From a virus: a stretch of 64,000 nt of DNA. The number at the start of each line of letters is the position of its first letter. Position 1 is the first letter of the stretch. Shown piece after piece: positions 28,305-36,592 of this stretch. The translations under genes were made by a program, and so were the position numbers. The stretch spans positions 1 to 64,000 of the IMG/VR virus record IMGVR_UViG_3300020021_000003. One strand, written 5' to 3'. The notes under the pieces are model-generated. The model ran no database searches. It saw only the letters and a program-made list of their open reading frames with translations, and was not told the DNA's origin.

Positions 28305-28511
28305 TTAGTTTCTAGCTACTGACGCATTAGCGGAGTAGACAACGCTTTCTAGATGTGTGATAGCAAGAGACTTGTCTCTGCCCTCAGGAAGTACTGTATT
28401 CAACCAGAGTGCATACTCTCTTGCCTTGCCGCGAATCTCTTCGTATAGAGCAGCCGTCTCTGGTGTAGACGCATGAAATGTAAATCGATTAGTAATGTCA
28501 GTGATATCCAT
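28305..28511 (-). CDS. acb2: Acb2/Tad1-hairpin family anti-CBASS protein, 68 aa
   Basis: Size and sequence match the Acb2 (Vs.4) family of phage cyclic-nucleotide sponges: NRFTFH near the N-terminus, a first helix with YEEIRGKAREYA, the signature EGRDKSLAITHLE, and the C-terminal SANASVARN (family form WANAAIARN). Acb2 hexamers bind cGAMP and cyclic trinucleotides and block CBASS, and some members act against Thoeris. It is encoded inside the head operon between small unknown genes. The position usually held by Trp before ANA is Ser here, which could change ligand preference. Confidence 0.88.
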   Translation of the reverse strand: MDITDITNRFTFHASTPETAALYEEIRGKAREYALWLNTVLPEGRDKSLAITHLESVVYSANASVARN

Positions 28512-28531
28512 TTAGTATTCCTTGTTAGTGA

Positions 28532-28969
28532 TTAGTCAGATACGATTGCTGAATGCAGTCTTTCGTAGCGTCCGCCAGAGCGATTGACCTGCTCGAAGCG
28601 ACGGGTAGCATTGGTGTCTACATTCACGCCGTGCATGAACTCACCAGTCATGTCAACAGAGTCGAGCCATGCGGCAGAACCTGCGTGAGCACGCTGCTTC
28701 ATTGTCTCTTCTGGAGACTTCTCGAATACATTCATGTTGTGGTTAGGGCGACCTGGTGCAGTTCTGTAGCCCTGCATTGCTCCTAGAGTAAAGTCGCTAG
28801 GAACGTCAGTGTCAGTTGCAAGACCTTCCTCGAAACGAAGTGGTCCGCGACGCTCCGTGTTGGCTGCCATCTTACCCTCGTAATTGATAGCACCACGGTC
28901 TCTCTCTGCAAATCTTGGAGTTGGGGCCAGATTTACTGCGCGCCCAGCTTCCTGATACATATCAGCCAT
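28532..28969 (-). CDS. Hypothetical virion-region protein, 145 aa
   Basis: Follows terminase. Polar, charged sequence (RFAERDRGAINYEGKMAANTERRGPLRFEEG) with few hydrophobic residues. Position and composition suggest a structural or internal head protein. No family recognised. Confidence 0.6.
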   Translation of the reverse strand: MADMYQEAGRAVNLAPTPRFAERDRGAINYEGKMAANTERRGPLRFEEGLATDTDVPSDFTLGAMQGYRTAPGRPNHNMNVFEKSPEETMKQRAHAGSAAWLDSVDMTGEFMHGVNVDTNATRRFEQVNRSGGRYERLHSAIVSD

Positions 28970-29012
28970 AGTGGCTCCTTAAGTTTATAGACTAGTCTAC
29001 CTATATGATAGC

Positions 29013-30590
29013 TTAACTTCGTCTGCGATCGTAGAAAGGATTATTGCTCTGTTCTATTTCCTCGGTAACACTGACTGGAATAACACTCAGAGCAATAGCA
29101 AGAGAGTCACAATAGTCATCATGAGCGTTGGCTTCCTTAGGAGCTTCCGCTAACATATAGGGTCCTTCGAATTTCACCTGAAGGTCTGACATCTGCTGAA
29201 TGAAGTTTCTGTACGTACGCAGTGAACGTGTCTTAGCATGTGCTGGCCAGGTGAGCTTGGCTCGATCCAGCATTTCACGAAGGTACTTCCAACGAGATGA
29301 CTGCTCTGCTCTTTGGGAAGAGACATCAAGAATCTCTATATGCGGTAGAAGAACTCTGAGACGGGATATAACTACATCTCCCACCCCACCTTCATCTACA
29401 CCGATTGCCCATACATTATATCTGGATACGAACTCTACTATCCTGTGATACTGTTCTTCCCAGCCAAGACCCTGTAGATCCATCCAATTGAGAATACGAG
29501 TATCGTAGTAGCCGAATTCATCTCTGCGTTCCCAGTCCACGAATACAGCAGTGACAATAGTACTGTCGATCTTTCGTGCCGGGTCTATACCTATGACCAC
29601 AGGAGTCATGTAGTAGTTCTTCTCTGTCTGCATCGTTCTGTCCCCGAGTTCCTCAAGACGCTCGGAGGTTGTGAACATTCCCTGTTCCAGAAGCCACATG
29701 AGACGGTAGGACAGCTTGAATTCATCAGAGTCATAGCCCATACGAAGCATGTCACCAGCTACGTGCTTCTCGTATCTCTTGTTCCACTTTCCTACCTCAC
29801 GGTAGTCAGCTTCGAAGTGATTGGATCTAGCGCCGCGCTTTGTGGCATTTCTCTTGTTGTGCTGGATCTCTCGGTGGAATACACCCTTCTCGTAAGTAGG
29901 TGTACCTGTCATGACAAAGGTTCCACGAGTGGATGCGAGCATAGGACGGATGGACTTGTCCACTACTCGCTGGTCTGCCACCTGTGCTTCGTCAAGGAGG
30001 GCAATATGATATGTCTTACCTTCAATAGAAGCTCTGGGGTGAGCCGTCTGACGACGCACGATAGAACCGCACTTTTCCAGACGTAGTTCTGATCCTCTGC
30101 CCTTTACTCGTTCATCGATCTCAGGGTCAAGAAGGATAGCCTGTGCTCTCTCGCTGGTAATCATAGAGACGATACGGGAGAACAGAGTCTTTGCCATGTC
30201 GTCTACTGGTGCGAAAGCTCCAACCCATACGCCTTCCTTGAAATCGTCCAGCCATTCATTGAACGGTTCTACCTTGGCCAGACGGGGAAGCATGATCATC
30301 AGAGTGGCAACCGTGGCTGCCACTGTCTCAGTCTTACCGCTCTGACGGCTGAAGAGGGCTGTTATAGTGGCTCCGTCATTGATGATGACCGATTCCATCA
30401 ACCGCGCCGCAAAGGGTCTCTGGTAGCCGTACAGCGGGTGTCCTGACAGCTTGTCCGCGAACATCAGCAAGCGTTCGACAATCGCATCAATGAATGCCTG
30501 TGAATGCGGGTCGATATCTATCTTGGTCGTAGCAAGAGCTTCCCGTTCCTCAGAACTCAGCTCATCTAAGTCTTCCTCATACATGTTCAT
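29013..30590 (-). CDS. terL: Terminase large subunit, 525 aa
   Basis: Walker A-like SRQSGKT at residues 81-87, Walker B with catalytic pair in ALLDEAQ (Asp200-Glu201), motif TGTPTYEKG, and a nuclease domain starting at IGIDPAR (Asp336) with VDEGGVGD further on. It packages DNA into the prohead with ATP. No small-subunit gene is recognised nearby. SD TTAGGAG precedes the ATG. Confidence 0.95.
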   Translation of the reverse strand: MNMYEEDLDELSSEEREALATTKIDIDPHSQAFIDAIVERLLMFADKLSGHPLYGYQRPFAARLMESVIINDGATITALFSRQSGKTETVAATVATLMIMLPRLAKVEPFNEWLDDFKEGVWVGAFAPVDDMAKTLFSRIVSMITSERAQAILLDPEIDERVKGRGSELRLEKCGSIVRRQTAHPRASIEGKTYHIALLDEAQVADQRVVDKSIRPMLASTRGTFVMTGTPTYEKGVFHREIQHNKRNATKRGARSNHFEADYREVGKWNKRYEKHVAGDMLRMGYDSDEFKLSYRLMWLLEQGMFTTSERLEELGDRTMQTEKNYYMTPVVIGIDPARKIDSTIVTAVFVDWERRDEFGYYDTRILNWMDLQGLGWEEQYHRIVEFVSRYNVWAIGVDEGGVGDVVISRLRVLLPHIEILDVSSQRAEQSSRWKYLREMLDRAKLTWPAHAKTRSLRTYRNFIQQMSDLQVKFEGPYMLAEAPKEANAHDDYCDSLAIALSVIPVSVTEEIEQSNNPFYDRRRS

Positions 30591-30634
30591 GTAGTTCTCC
30601 TAATTGGTATCTCATCAGTACTATTGTACCTAAG

Positions 30635-30664
30635 TTGACACGAGCTGACGTGGCGCGGTACGGT
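30635..30664 (+). promoter_or_regulatory. Putative promoter for 30694 gene
   Basis: TTGACA (30635-30640), 18 bp, TACGGT (30659-30664), about 30 bp before the plus-strand ATG at 30694. The -10 is weak. Confidence 0.4.
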
Positions 30665-30693
30665 GGTACTCCGATACTTACTAAGGAGAGACT

Positions 30694-30942
30694 ATGGACC
30701 AGGATATATTCGAGCAGATGAGACAGGACACCCATCCTTCTCATGCCAGAGAGTTTGCTCGCCCGATCATTGCTGCTGCTATCGGCGGTTACATCGGGCA
30801 TAAGCTGGACCAGACACGTTTCGGCATCTGGTTCAATAACAACCGCGTTGTCAATTGGGTCTACGTGACTATCGCACAGCTAGGTGTAAGTACAGTCATC
30901 GCTGGTGTACTCAACATCGCCTGGTACCTGTTTACTCACTAA
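30694..30942 (+). CDS. Small two-pass membrane protein, opposite strand, 82 aa
   Basis: Plus-strand gene in an otherwise minus-strand block, with strong SD (AAGGAGAGACT) before the ATG. Two hydrophobic segments (about 25-37 and 55-79). The 3' end overlaps the convergent 30932-31186 gene by 11 bp. It may be expressed at a different time from the structural genes. Function unknown; antiholin- or exclusion-like roles are speculative. Confidence 0.65.
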   Translation: MDQDIFEQMRQDTHPSHAREFARPIIAAAIGGYIGHKLDQTRFGIWFNNNRVVNWVYVTIAQLGVSTVIAGVLNIAWYLFTH

Positions 30943-31186
30943 TACGTTCTTCCAACACCTGGAGAGCCGCGAGAAGTGATACTGCTCCACTACGTGTGTC
31001 CTGTAGGTATACAAGAGCCTGTTCCGGATTTCGGGGCAGGCTCTTTCTTATCTCCGAGATGTTCTTTCCTACTCCTGTATTGATGGTGTCCAGCCAGCGG
31101 ATGAGATCTACGTCGTCTACTTTGCGCAGTCTTCTCAATAGCTTGCCCTTGATATTCTCGTCTGTCTTTCTATTGAACAGTCTCAT
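30932..31186 (-). CDS. Hypothetical basic protein, 84 aa
   Basis: Basic N-terminus (RLFNRKTDENIKGKLLRRLRK), helical. Its start overlaps the stop of the 117-aa gene by 1 bp. No family recognised. Confidence 0.6.
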   Translation of the reverse strand: MRLFNRKTDENIKGKLLRRLRKVDDVDLIRWLDTINTGVGKNISEIRKSLPRNPEQALVYLQDTRSGAVSLLAALQVLEERISE

Positions 31187-31539
31187 TACAAATCCAATAC
31201 GTCTACTAGTAGTTGCTGCTTATCCATAGGGATCTGCTTCCGAATCATAGTACGTCTTATGTGAACCTTCTCTGCTTCAGAGAATTCTAGGTCAGTCATC
31301 CTGCGGCCTTCCATGGCAGCTATAAGAGCCTGTTCCTCCGTTCGCTCAGTCTTGTGCCACCAACCCATGACAAGGCCGTATTCGGTACACGGAAGGCGGA
31401 GGATGAAGCTGTTAGCCCAACGGTAGGGTTCGTCTACTTCGTGTGTAGGGTAGCGATGGATGATGGAGGACTTCAGCTTGAGCTTGATCGGGTGCCAGAA
31501 TAGTCTTCCGAGATCGTGTGTCGTATTGTTGATAGACAA
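31186..31539 (-). CDS. Hypothetical protein, 117 aa
   Basis: Soluble, with a Trp/Tyr-rich first half (WANSFILRLPCTEYGLVMGWWHK) and helical C-terminus. Operon member between KTSC and the 84-aa gene. No family recognised. Confidence 0.6.
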   Translation of the reverse strand: MSINNTTHDLGRLFWHPIKLKLKSSIIHRYPTHEVDEPYRWANSFILRLPCTEYGLVMGWWHKTERTEEQALIAAMEGRRMTDLEFSEAEKVHIRRTMIRKQIPMDKQQLLVDVLDL

Positions 31540-31547
31540 GATAGTCC

Positions 31548-32027
31548 TTACATGAGTCCATTGTTGTAGGGGAAGTTATTCAATGTGCTGTTTATGAATC
31601 TGCCCGGAGAATTGGTGCGCTGGAATCTGTACCAGACAGAAGGGGGAATATTGTAGTAGGTGTAGTACTCTCCGTCTCTGAACTTTATACGGAGAGTCTG
31701 GCTTCTCTCGTCATATCCTGCCGCAAGAGTTCTCGGGCGCTTAGGATCGATTGTAGCTGTCGGTTGATAAGGCAGTAAAGCCCTGTCATTTCCATTGACC
31801 GCTTGTGCTATCTCCTGCTCAGTACGCAGATCAGTTCTCTGTGCCGCCTGGATCTGCGTAGCATTCAAATCAAGAAATGAACGTCCTGGGACATCTACTA
31901 CAGGAGCCATTGTCTCTGGAGCAGTATATCTGTTCTGTCCAAGGAATTCTCTGTCCCACGCCGCGCCCGCTCTATTTCTCGTCGGTGCAATAGGTGGAAC
32001 CCTATTGGTTACTTTTCTTCTCGCCAT
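31548..32027 (-). CDS. KTSC-domain protein, 159 aa
   Basis: The C-terminal 60 residues match the KTSC domain pattern: LAAGYDERSQTLRIKFRDGEYYTYYNIPPSVWYRF, then GRFINSTL. KTSC domains occur in phage and bacterial proteins of unclear, possibly nucleic-acid-related, role. The N-terminal 85 residues are disordered and basic. Confidence 0.8.
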   Translation of the reverse strand: MARRKVTNRVPPIAPTRNRAGAAWDREFLGQNRYTAPETMAPVVDVPGRSFLDLNATQIQAAQRTDLRTEQEIAQAVNGNDRALLPYQPTATIDPKRPRTLAAGYDERSQTLRIKFRDGEYYTYYNIPPSVWYRFQRTNSPGRFINSTLNNFPYNNGLM

Positions 32028-32040
32028 TGTATCTCCTTAC

Positions 32041-32088
32041 TTAAAACAAAAATACCCCATCCTGTAATTATCCTACAGGATGGGGTAT
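32041..32088 (-). terminator. Strong terminator
   Basis: Perfect 15-bp stem (32052-32066 with 32074-32088, 7-nt loop) followed on the minus strand by TTTTGTTTTAA. Ends transcription from the 32098-32550 gene. Confidence 0.92.
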
Positions 32089-32097
32089 CTTAGTATA

Positions 32098-32550
32098 CTA
32101 CTCGGAAAGTTCTTCCTCAGTATCTACAGGAACTTCCTCAACTACTGGAGAACCGTAGGGAGCAGGAACGTTGTGCAGGCTGTCCAAGATGTGTCCAGAA
32201 GCTGAACGTGGATACTCTAGTCCCTTGTCGCTTCCACCAACGTACTGGGAAACGTAGAACTCTCTTGGGTAGTCACCAGGGCTGCTCTGGAAGGACTCCA
32301 TAGTACCTGTGTTGTTGTAGACCTCTTCTGGAGTTCTACCAGTCTCTGTTCCTAGGAACTCAGGGCGTTCTGCATCAGAGAACTCTACCCACAGTCCGTG
32401 CTGGTTGCGGTACTGCTCTGGATTGATTCCAGATGTGCGCTGTACTTCAGGGTGAGGAAGCTGGTCCTCTGTGAATGTCTGTCCAGGCATTCCTTCATCA
32501 TGGACATAGCCATGTGTGGATTGTGCTGTCCAGCCGATATTACTGTTCAT
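32098..32550 (-). CDS. Hypothetical acidic protein, 150 aa
   Basis: Acidic, polar and probably extended (Pro/Glu/Ser-rich C-terminus). Single strong terminator directly after it. No family recognised; possibly a virion protein. Confidence 0.6.
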   Translation of the reverse strand: MNSNIGWTAQSTHGYVHDEGMPGQTFTEDQLPHPEVQRTSGINPEQYRNQHGLWVEFSDAERPEFLGTETGRTPEEVYNNTGTMESFQSSPGDYPREFYVSQYVGGSDKGLEYPRSASGHILDSLHNVPAPYGSPVVEEVPVDTEEELSE

Positions 32551-32558
32551 AGTTATCC

Positions 32559-32792
32559 TTACTTATCAAGCACGGTCCAACCGGGCTTTAATCCAGACTC
32601 GTCTAATCCATTATAGTGCGGACAGTGGTAACCACTTGCAACGTGCTGGCCATCTTCGTAGACACAGGTGGATACTGCCTGAGGGTGGAAGTACTCATAG
32701 GGTACATGTGTTCCACCATGAGCTGTCCAGCTCTCCTCTTGCCAGGCATCGTTGTCCTGATCCGCCGTGAAGTGAAAATCAATTCCAGTCAT
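32559..32792 (-). CDS. Hypothetical His/Trp-rich protein, 77 aa
   Basis: Rich in His, Trp and Asp with two Cys (ACVYEDG-like segment and YHCPHYNG), possibly metal-binding. Overlaps the MazG-like gene end by 14 bp. Function unknown. Confidence 0.55.
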   Translation of the reverse strand: MTGIDFHFTADQDNDAWQEESWTAHGGTHVPYEYFHPQAVSTCVYEDGQHVASGYHCPHYNGLDESGLKPGWTVLDK

Positions 32793-33219
32793 AGAATACG
32801 TGTCCTAAATCAGGGGGAGTATACGTAGGAGGCTTAATAACCTTCCCATACTCATTGTAGTGCACTTGACCATCTGGCCACAACTTATCCATATTGGACT
32901 GGTGTACTGTATTGAATGCGGCTTCCAGATCCATGTTCAATTCTTCGCCACTGCCGTAGGTTACGTAGAGAAGGTCAGCAAATTCCTTTGCCAGATCTAC
33001 CCAGGCATCTCCAAGCGTGTGGCAGGATACTGTGTCCTCATTCAGCATCAGGTGCATTACATAGTCCAGTTGGTCTATTACCTCACCGTATTCTTCCTTG
33101 ATGAGTTTACGTCTTTTCTGCAATAGGGAAATAGAAATAGCCCGCGCATGGCGGGCCTTTCCATCCCTATCGAACTTGTCGTGAAAATCCGTCAAGTCCT
33201 GCATAGGGTTATAAGTCAC
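32779..33219 (-). CDS. MazG-like nucleotide pyrophosphohydrolase, 146 aa
   Basis: All-alpha NTP-pyrophosphatase pattern: ERR-like segment KLIKEEYGEVIDQL (E-E-x-x-E) and EFADLLYVTYG (E-x-x-D) supply the metal-binding acids; the tail DLEAAFNTVHQSNMDKLWPDG is typical of phosphoribosyl-ATP-pyrophosphohydrolase-like phage enzymes. Likely hydrolyses (d)NTPs or alarmone-like nucleotides. GTG start at 33219 overlaps the upstream stop (GTGA). Confidence 0.85.
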   Translation of the reverse strand: MTYNPMQDLTDFHDKFDRDGKARHARAISISLLQKRRKLIKEEYGEVIDQLDYVMHLMLNEDTVSCHTLGDAWVDLAKEFADLLYVTYGSGEELNMDLEAAFNTVHQSNMDKLWPDGQVHYNEYGKVIKPPTYTPPDLGHVFYDWN

Positions 33220-33404
33220 TTAATTACCTTTCCGCACCATGTGCAGCTAATGTCTAGGCCAGGTGGCTCATCATGTAGGTTAAGCTTATGTCGCAATTTA
33301 CGGGTCAGCACGTAAAATTTGAACCAGTATCTGTATCTCCTCGGTTCTGGATCAAATTCATCTCCTGACCATGGACAAGGTATACAGAAAGCTGTAGGTC
33401 TCAT
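33216..33404 (-). CDS. Small zinc-ribbon-like protein, 62 aa
   Basis: Two Cys pairs (CIPC near residue 7 and CTWC near residue 54) around a basic, aromatic middle. Tight coupling to MPE upstream (33405) and MazG downstream. Probably a small metal-binding protein. Confidence 0.6.
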   Translation of the reverse strand: MRPTAFCIPCPWSGDEFDPEPRRYRYWFKFYVLTRKLRHKLNLHDEPPGLDISCTWCGKVIK

Positions 33405-34502
33405 TTAGTACTCTACTCCGTCAACGCTAAAACAACCATCTTGGACAGTGATAAGACGCGGGTAAACTCGCTGACCGTACACCTCAAGGATACCGAATGC
33501 CTGCTGCCAGTTCGCCGCTACACCCTTCTTCTTAAGATAGTCAGCCTTGGACAGATCCATGAAGTGACCAACCTCAAGTCCAGTCAGAGTGTTGCGGGAA
33601 ATACCGTTGTAGCCAGTACTCTCACTGGTCATACCTGCTCGGTGAGTATGGCCGCATACAGTGGATACTCCGAACTTGTTCTTAGCCAGACCGAATGCTG
33701 TCTTACCTGCGGAAGGGCTGAGAGAACCTTCGTCACCATGAGCCATAACCCAACCTGGTGCAAGCTCTACAACTGCATCTCTCACGAACTCTACATGGTA
33801 CTGATCGAATCCCAACTGGAATTCAATAGTATTGGACCGCAGTGTGGCAGCACCAGGTGAGCATCCCTGAATGTAGTTCTCAAGGCGATCATCGTGATTA
33901 GAGCGAACAATACGCATACGTCCAGAATAGACCTTACGGATCTCTTCAAGGATACTCATAGAAGTATCAAAGCCTGCCTGGAGGTCCCCAGCAAATTCTG
34001 GCTTCTTACCGCGCACCCAACGACTGATCTCAGTGGAGTCAGTGAAGTCACCAACCTGTGCAAGCTCAGTAGGCTGATAATCGCCCAGGAACCGAATGAA
34101 CTTCTCTACCAGTGCAACATCATGGAGAGGAGCCTGAACGTCAGGCATGACCACGATGGTCTTAGGCTTCTCCTTGAAGGGCTTGATGAATACCGTAGTA
34201 CCTGTTGAGGGCATTGGAGCCGGATAGGTAGGTATAGTAATCGGAGGAAACATGGGAGCAGAAGGATTGTAATAGCTGTTGATGTAGGACATTCCCTTTG
34301 CAGCCGACTCAATTTCTACAGGCTCTACCTTGTTGTTCTCTCGATAGGTTCGAACCAGCTTCTCCGATACCTGCTCTCCGGTAATCCAGAGGATTCTATC
34401 TGCTGCTGACTTACGTCCCCGAGTCATGTCATTCAGGATATCGGATACTTCCTGGTTGACCTCAGCGAAGTTCTTAAGCTTGTCAATGGTGTCAATACGC
34501 AT
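33405..34502 (-). CDS. Metallophosphoesterase, 365 aa
   Basis: Calcineurin-like motifs in order: MPDVQAP (119-125, D-x-Q instead of D-x-H), GDFTDS (151-156), SNHDDR (201-206, for GNHD), HGDEG (255-259) and GHTHRAG (284-290). The Gln in motif I is common in phage members. The N-terminal 60 residues look like a DNA-binding helix bundle. Could act on nucleic-acid ends or cyclic nucleotides; substrate not predictable. Confidence 0.85.
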   Translation of the reverse strand: MRIDTIDKLKNFAEVNQEVSDILNDMTRGRKSAADRILWITGEQVSEKLVRTYRENNKVEPVEIESAAKGMSYINSYYNPSAPMFPPITIPTYPAPMPSTGTTVFIKPFKEKPKTIVVMPDVQAPLHDVALVEKFIRFLGDYQPTELAQVGDFTDSTEISRWVRGKKPEFAGDLQAGFDTSMSILEEIRKVYSGRMRIVRSNHDDRLENYIQGCSPGAATLRSNTIEFQLGFDQYHVEFVRDAVVELAPGWVMAHGDEGSLSPSAGKTAFGLAKNKFGVSTVCGHTHRAGMTSESTGYNGISRNTLTGLEVGHFMDLSKADYLKKKGVAANWQQAFGILEVYGQRVYPRLITVQDGCFSVDGVEY

Positions 34503-34514
34503 TCTGCCTCCTCA

Positions 34515-34566
34515 TAGAAAAATCTGCATGGTGTGGATATTGAGGTACATCCTACACCATACAGAT
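34515..34566 (-). terminator. Terminator
   Basis: Imperfect hairpin (34522-34537 with 34550-34566; one mismatch and one bulge) followed on the minus strand by TTTTTC. Closes the coiled-coil gene unit. Confidence 0.7.
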
Positions 34567-34574
34567 CAACGTGT

Positions 34575-35009
34575 CTACCGCTTGTTAACAAGAAGATCAA
34601 CAACCGCTATAGCTATCGGGATCATTACAAGGGACACGAACCAACGGAACTGCTCCTTTTTCTCCTGTAGATAGCTGGTGTGCTGATCTTTTCTTTCATC
34701 AGTCTCGCGCTGTATAGCTGTCTCAAATCTAGCTCTTTCGGCCAAGATTTCTCTTCTGAGCAGCTCCAATGAATCTCTGAGTTCTCTTTTCAGTACATCG
34801 AGATCCTTTTCAGTATCGTGTACCTTCTCATTGATATTGTCTAGTCGTATCTCAGAAGAACGCTTATCGGCTTGATATTCTGTTAACGTCAGGAGCTTGT
34901 CCAGGCGATTGGTAAAATCCGCGAATCGAGTATCAACACTTCTCTGCAAAGCATCAAGTTCTCTCTGAACAGCCCCAGACCAGGCTGGACCGTCTGGTTG
35001 TGTAGTCAT
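34575..35009 (-). CDS. Coiled-coil protein with C-terminal membrane anchor, 144 aa
   Basis: Residues about 15-120 form a long charged coiled coil (EKDLDVLKRELRDSLELLRREI); a single hydrophobic segment (WFVSLVMIPIAIAVVDLLV) lies at the C-terminus before KR. Tail-anchored topology as in some phage holin-associated proteins. No endolysin is seen in this window, so a lysis role is unproven. Confidence 0.65.
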   Translation of the reverse strand: MTTQPDGPAWSGAVQRELDALQRSVDTRFADFTNRLDKLLTLTEYQADKRSSEIRLDNINEKVHDTEKDLDVLKRELRDSLELLRREILAERARFETAIQRETDERKDQHTSYLQEKKEQFRWFVSLVMIPIAIAVVDLLVNKR

Positions 35010-35105
35010 AGTAACTCACTCGGGGCTAGGTCTGAATGGGACAAATAGACCAGACCAGAGTATCTATGTATTCTACAAATGAGGTATCCCGAGGTAATGA
35101 GTGGG

Positions 35106-35147
35106 GAGGTCTAGTGCTATTACTTTATTAGGATAGCACTAGACCTC
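35106..35147. terminator. Long perfect hairpin, probable terminator
   Basis: Perfect 15-bp stem (35106-35120 with 35133-35147, loop of 12). It lies 11 bp past the RNA ligase stop. The T-rich side is on the plus strand (TTTACTTTC), so it may work in both directions or mainly against plus-strand reading. Confidence 0.65.
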
Positions 35148-35158
35148 TTTACTTTCTG

Positions 35159-36226
35159 TTACTGCTCCGCAGACGGACGAACCAACTCCCACACCTTCTC
35201 TGAGATGCTCTTGTTATCCAGTAGGGAGAACATGAAACCCTGGTACTGCATTCCCTTTACCCTCTGTGCGAAATCCTTTCGAGTTCCACCATCAGGAAAC
35301 TTCTCAGTGTTCTGCATGTCCCAGACTGCTAATTGGAAGTCGTGCTTGATGGCCTCAATCGTCATCATGTAGTCATAAGCAATGGCACTGTATGTCTTAC
35401 TCAACCAGGCATGCCACTCGTCCGGAACGATAGCGTAAAGCTCTGGAAGAGTCTTGCCGTCCTTCATGTTCTCCCAGATACGACGCTCTGTCAAGCCAGT
35501 CACGATCTTGTGCAGAAGCACGTAATCCCCTTGCTTGATCTTGATTCGGTAGTCCAACTCGGGGAAGTACACTACGAACCCCTCAGCATTGGTGCGTGGA
35601 GGGGCCTCCAATGCCTCTGTAAGCGTCTTGTAGGGGAAGGTAGTGGTCTTGGGACCATACCACTCCTCCACGTCCTTAGCGGCCCGTACAGCGCCTGTTA
35701 CAGCATTACGTGCAGCCAGCAGCACAAGGTCTTCCCGATCCCCATAGTTCAGGACCACTCGGTTCCCAGGATAGATGATCTCTACCAGGTAGGTCTCCTC
35801 ATACCACAGATCAAGCTTGTAGTCCTTGTGCGGAGTGTGCAGGAAACTGGTTGCCCAGACTGCCTGATCGGAAGTAAAGGAACCGCGAGTCGCTACGTGC
35901 CATTCGCCCTCGTACTCAAAGACAATACCGAGTGAACCATCCATCTTGTCGGTAACCTCAACTGTATAATCCTTGAGGAATACGTCAGACTGGTTCTGGC
36001 CATAGTTCAGGAACTTGTCGAAAGGCCGCGCGACAATATTGAGCTTATTATCGATAATCAGATCTCGACACTGACGAGTTACCTCGTTCCACACGTTCTC
36101 GAACTGAGACTTTTCCGTATAATTGACAATAGAGATAGGCAGATTCGGGTGCTTGTTGACCCGAATATACTTCTCAAACAGCATCATCCGGTACAAGTCC
36201 ATCGGCATAATATCCCATAGCTTCAC
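35159..36226 (-). CDS. RNA ligase, T4 Rnl1-like, 355 aa
   Basis: Nucleotidyltransferase motif I is KMDGS with predicted AMP-linked Lys94 (94-98); ATRGSF follows at 112-117, then a VEIIYP segment like motif IIIa, EGFVV (motif IV) and RIKIKQGDYV (motif V, K-x-K). The N-terminal region (CRDLIIDNKLNIVARPFDKFLNYGQ) is typical of Rnl1. Such enzymes reseal tRNA cut in the anticodon loop by host defence nucleases. GTG start at 36226 with AAAAGGAG. It closes the tRNA array. No kinase/phosphatase partner was seen. Confidence 0.92.
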   Translation of the reverse strand: MKLWDIMPMDLYRMMLFEKYIRVNKHPNLPISIVNYTEKSQFENVWNEVTRQCRDLIIDNKLNIVARPFDKFLNYGQNQSDVFLKDYTVEVTDKMDGSLGIVFEYEGEWHVATRGSFTSDQAVWATSFLHTPHKDYKLDLWYEETYLVEIIYPGNRVVLNYGDREDLVLLAARNAVTGAVRAAKDVEEWYGPKTTTFPYKTLTEALEAPPRTNAEGFVVYFPELDYRIKIKQGDYVLLHKIVTGLTERRIWENMKDGKTLPELYAIVPDEWHAWLSKTYSAIAYDYMMTIEAIKHDFQLAVWDMQNTEKFPDGGTRKDFAQRVKGMQYQGFMFSLLDNKSISEKVWELVRPSAEQ

Positions 36227-36410
36227 GCTCGTACTCCTTTTCTAATTCGATTACCTGAGCACAATTACACGTACAATTGCCTTCCGGTGGTTCCAGTCCA
36301 GCATACTCATTGGACTCGACATCGTCCATACCCCACCAAGGATGGGGCTCTAGATTGTGGTATCCGAACTTACAGGACCAACAAGTCACATAGCAAATGA
36401 TAAGATCCAT
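36174..36410 (-). CDS. Small Cys-rich protein, 78 aa
   Basis: ATG at 36410 preceded by AAGGAGG. Cys residues at CYVTCWSC and CTCNC suggest a metal cluster. Its last 53 bp overlap the start of the RNA ligase gene in another frame, so the two are probably co-translated. Function unknown. Confidence 0.6.
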   Translation of the reverse strand: MDLIICYVTCWSCKFGYHNLEPHPWWGMDDVESNEYAGLEPPEGNCTCNCAQVIELEKEYEREAMGYYADGLVPDDAV

Positions 36411-36444
36411 CAGGTAGCCTCCTTGGTCGGTATGTCGTGGTACG

Positions 36445-36472
36445 AGTCTACTGCATGAAAAACCCCTGTCAA
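36445..36472 (-). promoter_or_regulatory. Putative promoter
   Basis: TTGACA, 16 bp, TAGACT on the minus strand, overlapping the array terminator and about 35 bp before the 36410 gene. Spacer is one base short, so uncertain. Confidence 0.35.
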
Positions 36473-36506
36473 CCCATCGAGCCAAAGCCGTAGATTAACA
36501 GGGGTT
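36455..36506 (-). terminator. Terminator of the tRNA array
   Basis: Stem of 9 bp (36461-36469 with 36498-36506) followed on the minus strand by TTTTTCATG. Lies just past the last tRNA. Confidence 0.75.
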
Positions 36507-36509
36507 ACG

Positions 36510-36592
36510 TGACAGTAGAGGGATTCGAACCCCCAAGTCCCGAAGAAATGAGATTTACAGTCTCAGGAGCCAGCCAATTGCTCAATACTGCC
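36510..36592 (-). tRNA. tRNA-Tyr (GUA)
   Basis: Acceptor GGCAGTA with TACTGTC; anticodon loop CTGTAAA; long variable arm as expected for Tyr; T loop TTCGAAT. Confidence 0.92.
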
